Shown here one piece after another: positions 1 to 11,880 of a DNA stretch of 64,000 nt. Position numbers and translations under genes: made by a program. The stretch spans positions 35,966,191 through 36,030,190 of the forward strand of contig NC_088302.1 in assembly GCF_032854445.1 (NCBI RefSeq), in the 5' to 3' direction. How positions within the stretch are numbered: position 1 is the stretch's first letter; each line of letters begins with the position of its first letter. The notes under the pieces are model-generated. The model had not been told where the DNA came from and did not search any database. It saw nothing but the letters and a program-made list of their open reading frames with translations. This DNA comes from Liolophura sinensis (lineage: Eukaryota; Mollusca; Polyplacophora; Chitonida; Chitonidae).

Positions 1-1189
1 TACTTCATAGTGGTGTAGTGGGAAGGTGGCGGCATTCTCCGAGGTGTGTATCCCATATACCATGGCTATAATAAATCTATTCTGTAGGTGACTGACGTAT
101 GTTGGTGGGGCCGTGGGTGCGGAAAACAGGTCTTTGGGTTGGTGTCTTTCATTTATGTTATGTTTTCATGTCCGATAACAAAGACTATAGGCCTGGACCT
201 TCGTTGAATATGAAATTAACATTGTAAGTGTTGAGACTCCAACAGTGCTAGGCGAGTATAAGAAAACGAGTTGGAGTCTTTCAGGGCTACCCTAACATTT
301 ACGACAACACTGATGCTATTGTGTGCACATGATTATCGTTAATTTTGTAACTTACAGCGATCAAATGGAAGTTGTAAAGACTAGGGTGATATTTACGTGT
401 AACTTTCTACATCATTACTTCATGCATCAATTCATTCATGCTTCCCTGAATGGGACTGGCCAAGTATGGAGGAGACCCTTTTCAGATGTAGTCCACGTGA
501 CAGAAGTATGTGACACACGCACATGCGCACTTAACCCTTTCCATGTTCACCTGTCTTAAAGACATCTAAAAACCACATTTTAGGACCGCAACTCGAGTGG
601 TGTAGTAGTATAAACAACCAGCCACAGACCAGACAGGCTGTCTGATGGAAGTTTGAATCTAGAATGTTTCACAGCTGACTATGGAAAGTCTTTCAAAAAT
701 TTATGAACCACGAATACTACATCGCTGAAATCTTTTTTTTCTCTGTATGCAAACTGAACATCTCCCCATTCAATTTTACCCCTGAAAAATCAGTTAAAGC
801 ATTTCACCGTATGAAAAAAAAAATGACGTAAGAATGCATATGGAAATCAACACGTAAATATTACTGAAGTCTCTATACCTCCCGATTAAACCAACAGGAC
901 ACCAACTATAAAAAATATAAAAAATAACAGACGAGAAAAGATTAAAACTACATTCGTGGTACTAAGTGACGAAAATGAGGCACAGTTTAATGCTTATTCA
1001 GTTATTGTCAATTTAAAAACCAGAGCTGAGATCTCCTGTGTATGTTATTTCTCTAGCAATCAACATGCAAACAAGACTAAACAAACACAATGCCTGGAAT
1101 ACTTTCAAAAGCAATAACCTGCGATGTATTCCACCCTACTGGGTGAGAATTAATAGATAAATACCTCTCCTCGCTTTTCTATTTTTGAG
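1..1189. other. Upstream intergenic sequence, no gene seen
   Basis: AT-rich unique sequence with no splice-supported exon, no SINE and no tandem array. Open frames here are short and lack protein-like composition. Confidence 0.5.
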
Positions 1190-1720
1190 TGCGATGGTAG
1201 TCGCCATTTTGGTAAGCTCTTCAGTGCGGAGCGGATAATCGTCCTAAGAAAGTTTCAAATTACATTCTCTTTTACATCAAAATAATCTGTATCAAAAATA
1301 TCATGATGTCTCTTGCGGTATGGGTGTGAATCAATTTTGACAAACCATAAATGGTTTGTTACTTGTGTCACTTTTGTCTGACGTCTTGTCCATTTCCGGT
1401 GAATGAAATCATATGTCTGCACTGTGAATGACAGTTCGTACTCAGATCGGCGGTTGTGGGCTGCGTGACTCTCGGTTTGTATTTTCAATGTTTGCTCGCC
1501 CGACAGTCGTCAGAATGACAAAAGTGACACCAGCAATTACTTGCACCACACTGAGAAGTGTAAAATGGTTTGGAAATTGACCTTCGTGTTCCTGGAACTA
1601 GTAGAAGGGGCTAAAGTGAAAGGAGGAGCTCAGAAGTCTGACCCGCGGTTGACTGCGGGTAGACAGAAGTATAGTAGATTAGTTGTAACTTACTTGTTTA
1701 TCGTTGTTTAGAGTTTAAAG
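1190..1720. promoter_or_regulatory. Candidate promoter / 5'UTR zone upstream of the KLHL gene
   Basis: The first coding exon starts after an acceptor at 2712, so a non-coding first exon must lie upstream. This stretch is somewhat richer in CpG than its surroundings (around 1231, 1448 and 1641-1655). It contains GCCATTTTG followed by GTAAGC (1203-1216), which resembles a YY1-type site next to a splice donor, and a CRE-like TGACGTCT at 1379. Read on the minus strand, the same spot gives AAAATGGCGACTACC, which could instead be the start of a divergent gene. These are motif resemblances only; I see no decisive TSS signal. Confidence 0.25.
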
Positions 1721-2029
1721 TTCATAAAAGAGGATTTTACAGATTGACCAAGGCAATTTAATGCGGACAGTACTTAGAAAAATAATGCAAATTTTAAGGT
1801 ACACTGTGCAGTCTAGTTTTTTGCAAGAAGTGGTGGTCAGTCCAAAGTCTGACTGGAATTTAGAGCAGATATTCTAATTGTGACGAGCCTAACAATTAAT
1901 GACATGGTGCAATTCAAGTCAGAACTCTAGACTAGTCTAGAATGATTATGAGTTTCTATATGCAGGATGCGTGAGACATAAGGCATGGACACATGATATT
2001 GCAGTAGGTGAACGCAAAGCGTGAACAGA

Positions 2030-2316
2030 GAAGAGGTGAAGGAAAGACTTGTTAAAATTTTGCACAAAATGGGCTTTCCAGGCCAAAAGCAAACCATGGA
2101 CAAGAAGAAAAGGACTATAAGTACTTGAATGTAGATGAAACTAGAAGATAAAGTGGGTAATTTAGCATCGTTGTCTGAAATTAGTTTTAATGATTCTTCA
2201 TGGAGGGACTTCAGCTTGCAGCATGCCATTAGACTTATAACAATACCTGCTGTAAATTCTAGTCAAAAAATTCGCACTAGGCACAGGGTTGCTTGTTTCA
2301 TGTGGAAATGCATGTA
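2030..2316 (+). repeat. Diverged duplicated segment, copy A
   Basis: About 290 bp that align, with many substitutions and small indels, to 3597-3907. Shared anchors include GAAGAGGTGAAG, GGACTATAAG, CTAGAAGATAAAGTGG, AATTTAGCAT and CATGTGGAAATGCATG. Both copies have the same orientation and flank exon 1. Copy A is abutted on its right by a SINE fragment (2330-2468). This may be an unclassified interspersed repeat; short open frames in it are not supported. Confidence 0.7.
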
Positions 2317-2329
2317 GCTCAGTGAGGTG

Positions 2330-2468
2330 CTTATGCCACTTCTCTTGTGGGAAGGCCTGTCAGCAGCCTACTGATGGTCATGGGTTTCCCCTGGGCTCTG
2401 CCCAGTTTCCTCCCATAGTAGTACTGTTCGCTGTCGTATAAGTGAATTATTCTTGAGCACAGCATAAA
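2330..2468 (+). mobile_element. SINE family 1, 5'-truncated old copy
   Basis: Body and tail of the family 1 SINE: GTGGGAAGGCCTGTCAGCAG, GGGTTTCCCCTGGGCTCTGC and GTCGTATAAGTGAATTATTC. The tRNA-like head and the AAATA tail are missing. Diverged, so probably old. Confidence 0.75.
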
Positions 2469-2758
2469 GTAACCTATTGCAATGAGTAGGCTAAATTGTC
2501 AACCTCAGTGTTGATAATGAACTCAAAAGGATATTAACTTGTGACAGTGTACAGTGATCATTCGTAAGAAAAGTTTTATGATACAGTATTCTATTTGAAA
2601 GCAATTTTCATAATTCTCAACTGACACTTCGGGGTTACTCCATAATTTTCTTACAGATGAAGGTATTTCTCTTTAGCTTTATGTGTATTTTCCTTTCATT
2701 TTCCTTCCTCAGATTACTCGGTGTAGTCTGATGTTGCTGTGTACCTACTGAAGCAATC

Positions 2759-2898
2759 ATGGCTCAGACACGGTCAAGCCCTGAAGACAGTGGTTCAGAA
2801 GACTTGTACGGGATTGACCCCTGGCTACAGAGGGGAATGCCCAGGGGAAGTTGCCCATCCCTCTCCAGAAGTTGCACATCTCTGCCAAGGAACAACAG
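2759..2898 (+). CDS. KLHL5: KLHL exon 1: start codon and serine-rich N-terminus
   Basis: The exon probably begins at 2713, after a TTCCTTCCTCAG acceptor, so a further 5'UTR exon is expected upstream. The ATG at 2759 has A at -3 and G at +4, and an in-frame TGA at 2729-2731 lies in the same exon, which fixes the start. It encodes 46 complete residues beginning MAQTRSSPEDSGSEDLYGID, rich in Ser, Arg and Pro, with no recognised fold. Vertebrate KLHL1/4/5 also carry low-complexity serine-rich N-termini of variable length. The exon ends in AACAACAG followed by GTAAGT at 2899, a consensus donor, in phase 2. The BTB exon at 45466 needs exactly one leading base, G, to complete an Arg codon, so the two exons join in frame. 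The link between them rests on phase, donor quality and composition. No transcript was available, so an intervening exon is possible. Confidence 0.75.
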
Positions 2899-3314
2899 GT
2901 AAGTTCATTGTCAAGGGAAAACTCACTAGAAAGTCCTTTCACATTCAGTTGACGAATTGTATTTGCTGTGCTATTGTAAAGAGCACCTAAAAAAAGCATT
3001 TCTTGGCCACATACACCATGTACATGCACATTTGTTTGGGTGGGAGCTTACATGTATCATCTGGATGTCAATGGGCAAGCTTTTTTTCTTTTTTGAGATT
3101 ACTTGATTTGGGGGCCATTAATCTCTATAAGTGCAGCTAGTTTTTAAAGTCTTCTGCCTGCAACTTGGGTATCAGAATTCATCATGAACGTTTGTAAACC
3201 CGTTACATTCTGCCCAACACACTGGTAGATGCATTGCATGTGCAGTTATGTAAACATCAGCGTAGTTATAAGAAACATACAGTTGTCTCCCCTAGTCAAC
3301 ATATATGGCTGGCC

Positions 3315-3410
3315 TCAAATACAAATCATGATATCAACTTAAATCTAAGTTATCTGAAAAAGAAAAAGGAAAAAGTGAAGAAATCAAATGTGCGTTTATG
3401 TAGATGTTTG
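3315..3410 (+). repeat. Short duplicated segment, copy A
   Basis: Contains AATACAAATCATGATAT followed by an A/G-rich stretch ending AAAGTGAAGAAA. It is repeated in the same orientation at 3937-4030. With the longer duplication (2030-2316 / 3597-3907), the surroundings of exon 1 appear built from repeated pieces. Confidence 0.65.
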
Positions 3411-3596
3411 TTGCGTGGTAACATCTTATAAATAACATACCTATGAATTTACTTGCACATGTAGTTTCTTATAACCTAAGGCATCTGTGTTCATTATATG
3501 GTGTGAGCACATGGAGAAAACTTTTTCACTGTACTCAAATTATTACTAATTATTTGAATGTAGATGTTGTTTTTTGTAACAGGGAAAGGTAAAAGC

Positions 3597-3907
3597 ATGA
3601 ATGGTGAAGAGGTGAAGAAAAGACTTTGTTGTTAAAAATGTTGTTCAAAATGGTCTTGCCTGGCAAAAAGTAAACTGTGGATGAGGAGAAGGGACTATAA
3701 GAGCATGAATGTGGTTGTCTCTAGAAGATAAAGTGGATAATTTAGCATAAGCATTACTGCTTGAAAAGTCTTAATGATTCTTAATGGAGCGACCTCTGAC
3801 AAGAATGGCTGCATGTAGTTGAACTTATCACAATACCTATTACAATATGACTGTAGTCAGAAAATTTGGACTAGGTAGACGGTTGCTTGTTGCATGTGGA
3901 AATGCAT
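3597..3907 (+). repeat. Diverged duplicated segment, copy B
   Basis: Second copy of the segment at 2030-2316, same orientation, about 1.6 kb away. Frame-breaking differences between the copies argue against coding function. Confidence 0.7.
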
Positions 3908-3936
3908 GGTGCTCGACTGGTCAATATTTCTGGGTA

Positions 3937-4030
3937 AAATAAAATACAAATCATGATATTAACTTGCATGTAAATTACCTGAAAAAAAGAGAAAGGAGAA
4001 AGTGAAGAAAACAAATCTGCTTGTAGCTTA
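3937..4030 (+). repeat. Short duplicated segment, copy B
   Basis: Matches 3315-3410 (AATACAAATCATGATAT, then GAAAGGAGAAAGTGAAGAAA). Same orientation. Confidence 0.65.
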
Positions 4031-5944
4031 CTCATACCGTATCTAGGAAGTAGATTTTAATTGCTTTTTGTTTACATACATAAATCTCAAATGCCCCTAT
4101 CATCATTTGTCATCATAGATGTAGAAAAATTATAGTAAAAAATGATGAAGTGATATCTGTGGAGCTAGTTTTAGGCTGAGATATGGAAACTTCATTCTGC
4201 ACGAATACTGTGCAATGTAATACTTATTAGAAATATCTGTATATTTCATTTGGTTGAATAAATCTTGTGCAGTAGATCGAAGAATGAAGCACCAGGACAA
4301 CGTGTACAAAATCAGTATGCACCGAGTCCATATCATGTAGCATTGGTGTTTGAGATCTTGAAGCAAGGAAGTTTAGGCTATTGATATAATAGCCGTTTTT
4401 TCTTAACGACAGAAATTTCAAGGGGGGTAACTCTTCCTAGCAGTATATGTGCATGTTCCTGCTGAAAACATGACAAAGAATAAATGATTGAATATATTTT
4501 GTTTTGCTACTTGTAATTTTCTTGCCTTGCTGGCCACTGCTGACGTGTAACACCTGTAACCATGAGAAAGGTGATGTGTTCCACAGAAATTTGTTCTTAC
4601 CATTCGTGGTTGCAAACTGTTATTAAAGCTGTTATCCAACAGTGTAGCCAGGGTCCACAGTACTAGTCTTTTACCATTTCTTGTAACCCGATGTTTATAA
4701 AGTTGCTGATAATGTGAAGGAAGCAAAAACAAATTGGCAGGAATTAATTGGATTTGTACCACAGGCAGCTAGATACAGTGCCCATTGGGGCTTGTGTGAC
4801 AACCAGTGAAAAGAAAATAAACTTTGGTCGGAGATAGCAGTGCTTGACTACATGTATAGCTGTCCAGGACAGCAATTCTAGGAAGGGCTCTAATGCCTCT
4901 GCATAAATTGTATGCTGAATAGTAGAAATAAAAACGAAAAAATGAAAAAGAATGTACTGGATTTGCACCCTTGAGTGCCAAGCATCATATACAGGGGGCC
5001 TAGTACTGAAGATTAGCATTGAGATCAGGCAGCTTTGATATTCTGCTGATAGCAGAGAATAAGACAGAAACAATACATTGTTTCAAAATTGGTACATGGG
5101 AATAAAATACAGCAGGAAAACACTGTTGCAAATCTGATGCCTCTTCCTATGGTAAACTGAACGTTTATGCAGTCTTGCATAAAGCTCGCATGTTAAATTT
5201 TGGGGAAAAATCAAGTCAATTCTAGAAAGTTTTTCAGCAAATGCATGACAACCAAAATTCAAACGAGAAATTTTTTTTTTGAAATTCATAATCCTGAGGT
5301 CAAAGTATTCTCAGAAATGTTTTTGTTTGATGCAGGTGTGTAGTTTTTAGAGTTGACACACTTTTGATCTAATTTCATTGGCCAGTTACAGCCTATTTTG
5401 TGTACCAAACTCAATGAGTTTTGGAATCTGTGTAGGGCAATCCACTTAGGAACTACTAACAAAAATTTCTTGCCAATGGTTTCAGCCAATCTGGGGAAAA
5501 AGAGCTTTCAAGCTTATTGATAAATGGCTGCTAAATCACGTGCCTGGCCAGACAGAGCAGAATGTCGGGAATTACTTTTTCTGTTCGTTTTTTACAACTC
5601 CAAAGTTTTTTCTACCTTGACCAGTTTTGTACATACTGCAATTTTATGAGCTGACTAAGAATAATAATAATCCGAATGATTTCAAGAGGTGTTCCGCTAG
5701 AATAGTGCGGACCCCAGATTATGTATAGAAAGAGTAAACAAGTATATGTCATACTGGAATTCATTGGATGTCATTGCGTACATTACGACCTATTAGTCTC
5801 CAATCGAACATGATATCTCAAGTAGGATTTAGCACCAACTCAGTGTCACACTGGAATTCCATGAGAAGCGTTCACCGATTACGTCATGCCATGGCGTCTG
5901 ACTGATCAGTCTCTGATCTGAAATGATATCTCATCACAAGCAAG
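4031..5944. other. Intron 1 stretch without recognisable features
   Basis: AT-rich unique sequence. No exon, SINE or tandem repeat recognised. Minus-strand open frames of 64-114 codons at 4130-5489 have no family resemblance. Confidence 0.5.
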
Positions 5945-6139
5945 GTTTATTAAATTATTAGATTGATGTTTTACGCTGACCAGCATTATGGTGGGTTGAT
6001 ACGGCAGAGCCTGGGCAAACCCATGACCAGGCACTGGTTGCTGGCAGACCTTCTCACATACAGCCAGGGAGGAAGCCAGCATGAGTGACCGCATTAGTGA
6101 GAGCCTCCTGGGCCATTGCGCCGTGCTGGCACACTAACC
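5945..6139 (-). mobile_element. SINE family 1, minus-strand copy, nearly full length
   Basis: Read on the minus strand: tRNA-like head ending GGTTAGTGTGCCAGCACGGC, then AATGGCCCAGGAGGCTCTCA, CATGCTGGCTTCCTCCCTGG, GGTCTGCCAGCAACC and the tail GCGTAAAACATCAATC. The B-box region is partly deleted. One of only two clear minus-strand body copies. Confidence 0.85.
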
Positions 6140-8590
6140 ACAAGTAAGATTTAGTATTGGGTATTGGTTCTTGTTACAAAGTTAAATTAGGCTTTGCCTG
6201 AAATAAAAAAGATACACTATGAGTCTCATGTATATCATTTTTTACTGCTGTAGAAATTTCAAGCGTTTAATTGTCAGTTGTTTATTTTTTAAATGCCACA
6301 TACTTATTGCATTCTGAGAGAGTTATTTGTAAACTAAAGGAGAATAGTCAATTCTCTCATAATGCAAAAAAAGTCAGTGTTGACTAAGAAAGAAACAGAA
6401 TTTTTAAGGTTTTCCATTGTAGTACACATGATAATATCCATGATGTTTTAGTATAGTTTTTCACAGTGTTATTATTACATGATTATTATTATACTTGTAC
6501 ATATTTCATACTTTATTGCTTGTTTATTGTCACCTTCACATCCTTCCTCTTACATCTTGTGTCGGACTCATTTCTGTTTTTTTTTTTTTTTGCCAGAAAT
6601 TGACACAAAATGGGACATTTAAGTATTTAAAATATTTGGACAGTATTGAAACAGGGAATCAAAGATCTCCCATGTTTCAGTGTTCGTCCACTATAGATTA
6701 GCTACCACTTGGCTCAAAACTGATGAGACAAAAGTACATTTTTTAAATGATAGAAAATACTGTATGTACATGTAAAGGAAATTTTGATGGAAGCAAAGTT
6801 TACTTTGGAAGACCCAAAGATCTTGTACAATTTTCTGACTGTAAGGTGTTACAACTCGGTCAATAGTGACCTGTGATAATGAAGTACATGTAGCTGCATA
6901 TACATTTACAGGTATCACAAGTGCATGCTATATCGAAGCCACTTCTTATCTTGGTAATGATGTCATTTTAAATATTAATAATATTTCTACAATGCATTGA
7001 TTCTCTATTGGAAGAGTTTTATCATACATAGAATGTCTTCCATCAACATGTCTTCGTTTGCTTTATAAATAGCCAAGGTTTAACCTCATGAATGACAAGA
7101 TACCCTGTTTCTTTCTTCGGTTGTTAATAGTTTTGATAGGACAAAAGAAAGAAAAAGTGTGCAGAGAACGTGGATTGTAGGCGCTTCAGCTAATGAGACA
7201 GCAGACAAGCCAAGTCATTAGAGAACTGTACAGTGTACTGAAGATGTCAGGACCAACTGTCAACACACATCTTCTCAGTCAGTGTAACTTTGAGCACTTT
7301 TCCAAAACAAAACTCTCACATTTCCTGCTCTTCAGTGATTTAAGAAAGAAACTGTCATCCTTTTGTTTTATGTTCTTTGCTTCTTGTTTTTTTTTTTGGT
7401 GCATGTGTTTTTTTGATGTCTCTTTTTTATATGTAGGTACATGTAACTCTGTAGTTTGATGGTTCAGACAATTTGAAGAATTCACAGTATCCGTAGAATG
7501 CAGACAGATCCTTTTCACCTGTGTCTGCCTATCTTCTATGCAGTGTCAGATTTAATGGTTACACTATTCAGAAACTGTGCTAAAGGTTTGAAGCAGAAAT
7601 GAAGAACAGGGATGAGTTTCATGATATTCTTCAATAAATAAAACTTTAATTTTGGGGGAAATTCTAGAAAATTTACTAAATTGAGCAAACAATTTGACAA
7701 TTTTTTGATTTATAACAGCTCTCAGCTTTCACCTCTGTTACACTGTACAGTTTTTCCCAGTTAAGAAAATTTTCTGTATTGTTTAAAGAACTGAAAAGGT
7801 GCTGCCCAGAATCACAACAGAATATGGCGGTTACCATGGTGACCAGATCATAGGCCTCACTTTCAGTAGTTAAGGGTGAAGTAAATGGTAAATTGGTAGT
7901 TCTGGTACATGAAGGTCAAATTTTTCACATTACCTTGTATGTAGAGTAAAGCAGTCTTCTTGTGGTGGTATGACATTGTGCCATGCAAATGTTTGGTGAG
8001 GTATTAGTGTGAGGTAACAAATTTTCATTGCTACATAAAAAAAGAAGAAAAACTTGTTTTGTCATATAATTGTGGTAAATGCAGATGGTTGTCACTAGTA
8101 CCTGTAGGTACTGTTTAAGAAAAAAAAAAACATAACTTCAACTCTCTAGGCTATCTATTTCTTTTTGGGGAGGGGGTTGGGGGCTAGCCAGCAGAAGCCT
8201 GATACATGTACATACACATATACTTCTATATGTACGCCAAGGCTAAATGTACAAATTCCTGCACTACAGTCGAAGGCACCGCACTCTCATAATGTGGAAG
8301 AATCATTCAAACATTCCTGTATCCAGATCAAAATTAAGTGGATTGGAGCTTGGCTCAAGTAAGTTGTACACAAAATGTCATCCAAACACCTGCATTAGTG
8401 TTTTTATGATGTTTCTATCATACAGATATCTGTCTATTTTGATACATATAAACGTTTGTCATCGTTAATACTACTACAATGTACTTGTACTGATTTTGTA
8501 AATTTGCTGCGGTAAAATAAGGAGATCTATGTATCTAAGGATTTCTATCCTTGAAAATCACTTATGTTACAGTTGCATCGTTGTGTATTT
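6140..8590. other. Intron 1 stretch without recognisable features
   Basis: AT-rich unique sequence with short T-runs. No splice-supported exon, repeat family or RNA gene recognised. Confidence 0.5.
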
Positions 8591-8752
8591 GATTGATTTA
8601 TTCGTTTATTTGAGTGGTGTTTTATGCCATACTCAAGAATATTTCACTTAAACAACGGCGACCAGCATTATGGTGGGAGGAAACCAGGCACAGCTCAGGG
8701 GAAACCCATGGTCATCCGCATGTTGCTGACAGATCTTCCCACGTACGGCTGT
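8591..8752 (-). mobile_element. SINE family 1, minus-strand 5'-truncated copy
   Basis: Minus strand reads GTACGTGGGAAGATCTGTCA, CATGGGTTTCCCCTGAGC, CCTCCCACCATAATGCTGGT and AGTGAAATATTCTTGAGTAT, ending in an AAATAAACGAATAAAT tail. Head missing. Confidence 0.85.
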
Positions 8753-8834
8753 TGTGTATTTCAGGTATAAGTCTAGAGGATGAGTGAGCTCACACATAAT
8801 CATTCTTTACTCTTTTATGTTTCCAGGTTTAGGT

Positions 8835-9270
8835 AATCTGATTTGAAAAGTATTTCTTTTGAAGATATAAGCTAAAGCTGTCAGGTTTTAAGAAGTTAAA
8901 TGATAATAATTAGACTGGTGTGTATCCTCTGAAAGCACATAGTATCGTAATCATCATAATCATCGCGATGATGTACTTACTACTGATGCCTTGGATCTTT
9001 TATTTTTGTGTGTGTGTTTTTTATAGATGCTCCCATAGTGATACATAAACCTTACTTTTGTCAGTTCATACTTGATGTTTCTTATAAAAATATTTCTCAC
9101 AAAGATGAAAGCTGCCTGGTTTGATTGAGTTAAAGGATAATAATTTTAACTGATGTAGCCTCCAAAAGCACATGCAATGTACTAATGATTAATATGAAGT
9201 CTCCTTCACATTTGTATCTTTTTTTTAAGATTTTCCCATAGTGTTACTTACATCTTACTTTTGGTAGCTC
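8835..9270 (+). repeat. Two diverged tandem copies of a ~220-bp segment
   Basis: The halves 8835-9065 and about 9072-9270 share an ordered series of anchors: GATAATAATT, CTCTGAAAGCACAT / CTCCAAAAGCACAT, CCCATAGTGATAC / CCCATAGTGTTAC and CTTACTTTTGTCAG / CTTACTTTTGGTAG. An old tandem duplication. Confidence 0.65.
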
Positions 9271-11080
9271 TGAGTTTTCTCACACTTCAGCACCTCAGAC
9301 TGTCATAAATCATGGAGGCATTCAGCCCCAGTGTCCAATAATATCGACATGGCTGGTTGGGTGGGGGTGGTGTTGAGGGGGGGGGGGAGGGGAGAAAAAA
9401 AAAGCCCACTCTGCTCAAGTTTATCAGTGAAAAATGTGCTAGCTGACATCAGCCTGGAATGTCTTAATTATCGCAGTCCTAAGATTAGCCCCATTAAGGA
9501 CCCCAAATGCTGGGTTGAAGTGTTCAGTTTGTTGAAAGTCTTGTGGGGTGGGGGAGAGGGGCCAGGGAAGATTTTCCTGACATCCAGAAACAGATGCTGT
9601 TAGAGTTTTCCTCATGTCATGTTACATTCAGTGTTTGACAGGGGTCGGTTAGGGTAGGCTTTACTCCTTCTGCTCCTGTATTGTGACCGGCCAGTGATCA
9701 AGGACCATACATATTGGGAAGTCTTTATGGTTCCATAAGACTGAATCCTTACATCATTGACTGGTGACTTGGCCTCAGGAGCACCTTTTCTTGTTGTGTA
9801 AACATCAGTGATTCCTTTCCCCACTGTTCTGGCCCAAGCTTGTTACCTCAGGACAGATGCTTTTCTCTGTCTGTCTCTCTCTCTCTTTCTTTTCTATCCT
9901 TTCTTCTATGCCCGGTCTCTGTTCTTGGAATCTGTTGTTATCCAGACTGTTTACTCAAAGCCAGGCTCTTGTTACTCTATTTGTACATACACTCAGTTCA
10001 TTCAAGCTCCTGTGCATTGTCCCCTTAACAGTCCCTGTAGAAGAGGGCTGGCCACACATAGTTAGGAGTAGCTGGAGCATATGTTTGCACTGACCAGTGC
10101 CCTAGTCCCATGGCCATCAGAAAGGGTAAGGGACATTCCAAAGAAAGCCCTATATGTGTGGGGACTGTATAACCAGAAGCTGGCATCAGATTCTTCCAGT
10201 GTACCCCCCCCCCCCTCCCCTCCAAACCCCACCCCACCGAATGCCATGTAGCTGCTCTGCCAGTTACAAGCTACTGGATCTATTGAAAAACACTCTTGCA
10301 AACTGATATGTAAATGCTGTGTAATGCTCAGCTTGCAGATTTATTCAGGATTTCACGATAAAGTGTGATGTAGCATGCCTGAGGCTTCATTTTGGCTTTG
10401 GAATCGCGAGGGATCGAAAGTGTGAGCTAATCAGATTATAGCTAGTTGTATGTGGACTTCCCGCATGCATGGTCGTCATTCCACACAGGTGTAGGACAAA
10501 GGTGTGCTGCTATAATGAGTCTGCATCGTTCACTGTCCTACAAAAGCCATGTCAGGTAAGTACAGGTTATGATGATCACACTTTAAAAATTAATACATGT
10601 GTCTCTGATGTGTTGCTTTCAGTGGTATTTGGACTCAGAATGTAAGCGTACTTTCAGAATTTCAGTAGTTAACTTGCACTTTTACTGTTGGCTGCACTTG
10701 AGGGATTCATGAAATGTAACCTTTCCTGCACTCTGCATGTATATTAAGGTTATCCCATGGCCGAACATGTTAGTGTACAAATGAGCCTTCCACACATCTT
10801 TGTGTGTTGTAAAAATGGTGTTAAAGATAGGAATTCATTATCTCTGGAGCTGTTTATCTGACTGTTTATTAGTTGGGTCAACCAGTGGTCAATGACAAAA
10901 GATTGGGAACAACTATTGGGGGAAGAAAATTAAAAAAAAATGAAAAAAGAAATGCCTGTTTTATTCATTTCTGTAGTGATACATGATTAAAATGCTGAAC
11001 ATTTACTGTCATAAATTGTCAGTTGTAAGTTCTGTGAATCCTTTTATGAAGTCTTTCTGTGGCACAGCTGAATGCTGCTT
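9271..11080. other. Intron 1 stretch, mostly unique, with G-, C- and CT-rich tracts
   Basis: Contains a G-rich run at about 9355-9395, a CT-rich tract at 9865-9900 and a C-rich run at 10203-10220. No exon supported. Otherwise unique sequence. Confidence 0.45.
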
Positions 11081-11089
11081 TGTCTTAGG

Positions 11090-11870
11090 GTAGAGTACAT
11101 TTGAATATTACTTTGTCTTGGAGTACTGTACAGCTGAAAATTATTTTGTCTTGGAGTACAGTACAGCTGAATATTGGTTTGTCTTGGAGTACTGTATAGA
11201 TTGAAAAAGCCACATGGATCAAAGAAAAACGAAATAAATGTCCGATATACTTTCTGGATGTATTGTACAACTGAATATTGCTTTGTCTTGGAGTGCTGTA
11301 CAGCTGAATATTGCTTTGTCTTGGAGTACTGTACAGCTGAAAATTATTTTGTCTTGGAATACAGTATAGCTGAATATTGGTTTGTCTTGGAGTACTGTAT
11401 AGATTGAAAAAGCCACATGGATCAAAGAAAAACGAAATAAATGTCCGATATACTTTCTGGATGTATTGTACAACTGAATATTGCTTTGTCTTGGAGTGCT
11501 GTACAGCTGAACATTGCCTTGTCTAGGAGTACTGTACAGCTGAATATTGCTTTGTCTTGGAGTACTGTACAGCTGAAAATTATTTTGTCTTGGAGTACAG
11601 TACAGCTGAATATTGCTTTGTCTTGGAGTACTGTATAGATTGAAAAAGCCACATGGATCAAAGAAAAACGAAATAAATGTTCGATATACGTTCTGGATGT
11701 ATTGTACAACTGAATATTGCTTTGTCTTGGAGTGCTGTACAGCTGAATATTGCTTTGTCTAGGAGTACAGTACAGCTGAATATTGCTTTGTTGTGGAGTA
11801 CTGTATAGATTGAAAAAGCCACATGGATCAAACAAAAAGGAAATAAATGTGCGATGTACTTTCTGTAGCT
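11090..11870 (+). repeat. Minisatellite: 33-bp unit nested in a 170-236-bp higher-order repeat
   Basis: A 33-bp unit (core GCTTTGTCTTGGAGTACTGT) is repeated in blocks separated by a roughly 71-bp linker that begins TAGATTGAAAAAGCCACATG. The linker starts at 11197, 11400, 11636 and 11806. The spacings of 203, 236 and 170 bp equal 170 plus one, two or zero extra 33-bp units. Because 33 is a multiple of three the array stays open in some frames on both strands (up to 152 codons), but those frames are by-products of the repeat. Confidence 0.95.
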
Positions 11871-11880
11871 CATTCAGCAC

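Noticed and set aside
1252-1488. Minus-strand open frame with protein-like composition
   Set aside because: No ATG in the frame (it opens with TTG), no convincing acceptor, and no family I recognise. It could be an internal exon of a neighbouring gene but I cannot support it.
2739-2990. 83-codon open frame overlapping exon 1
   Set aside because: It is in a different register from the exon whose phase and composition fit the KLHL gene, and it runs through the GTAAGT donor.
11422-11880. 152-codon minus-strand open frame
   Set aside because: Produced by a tandem repeat with a 33-bp period; the opposite strand is open as well, and no splice or start signals support it.
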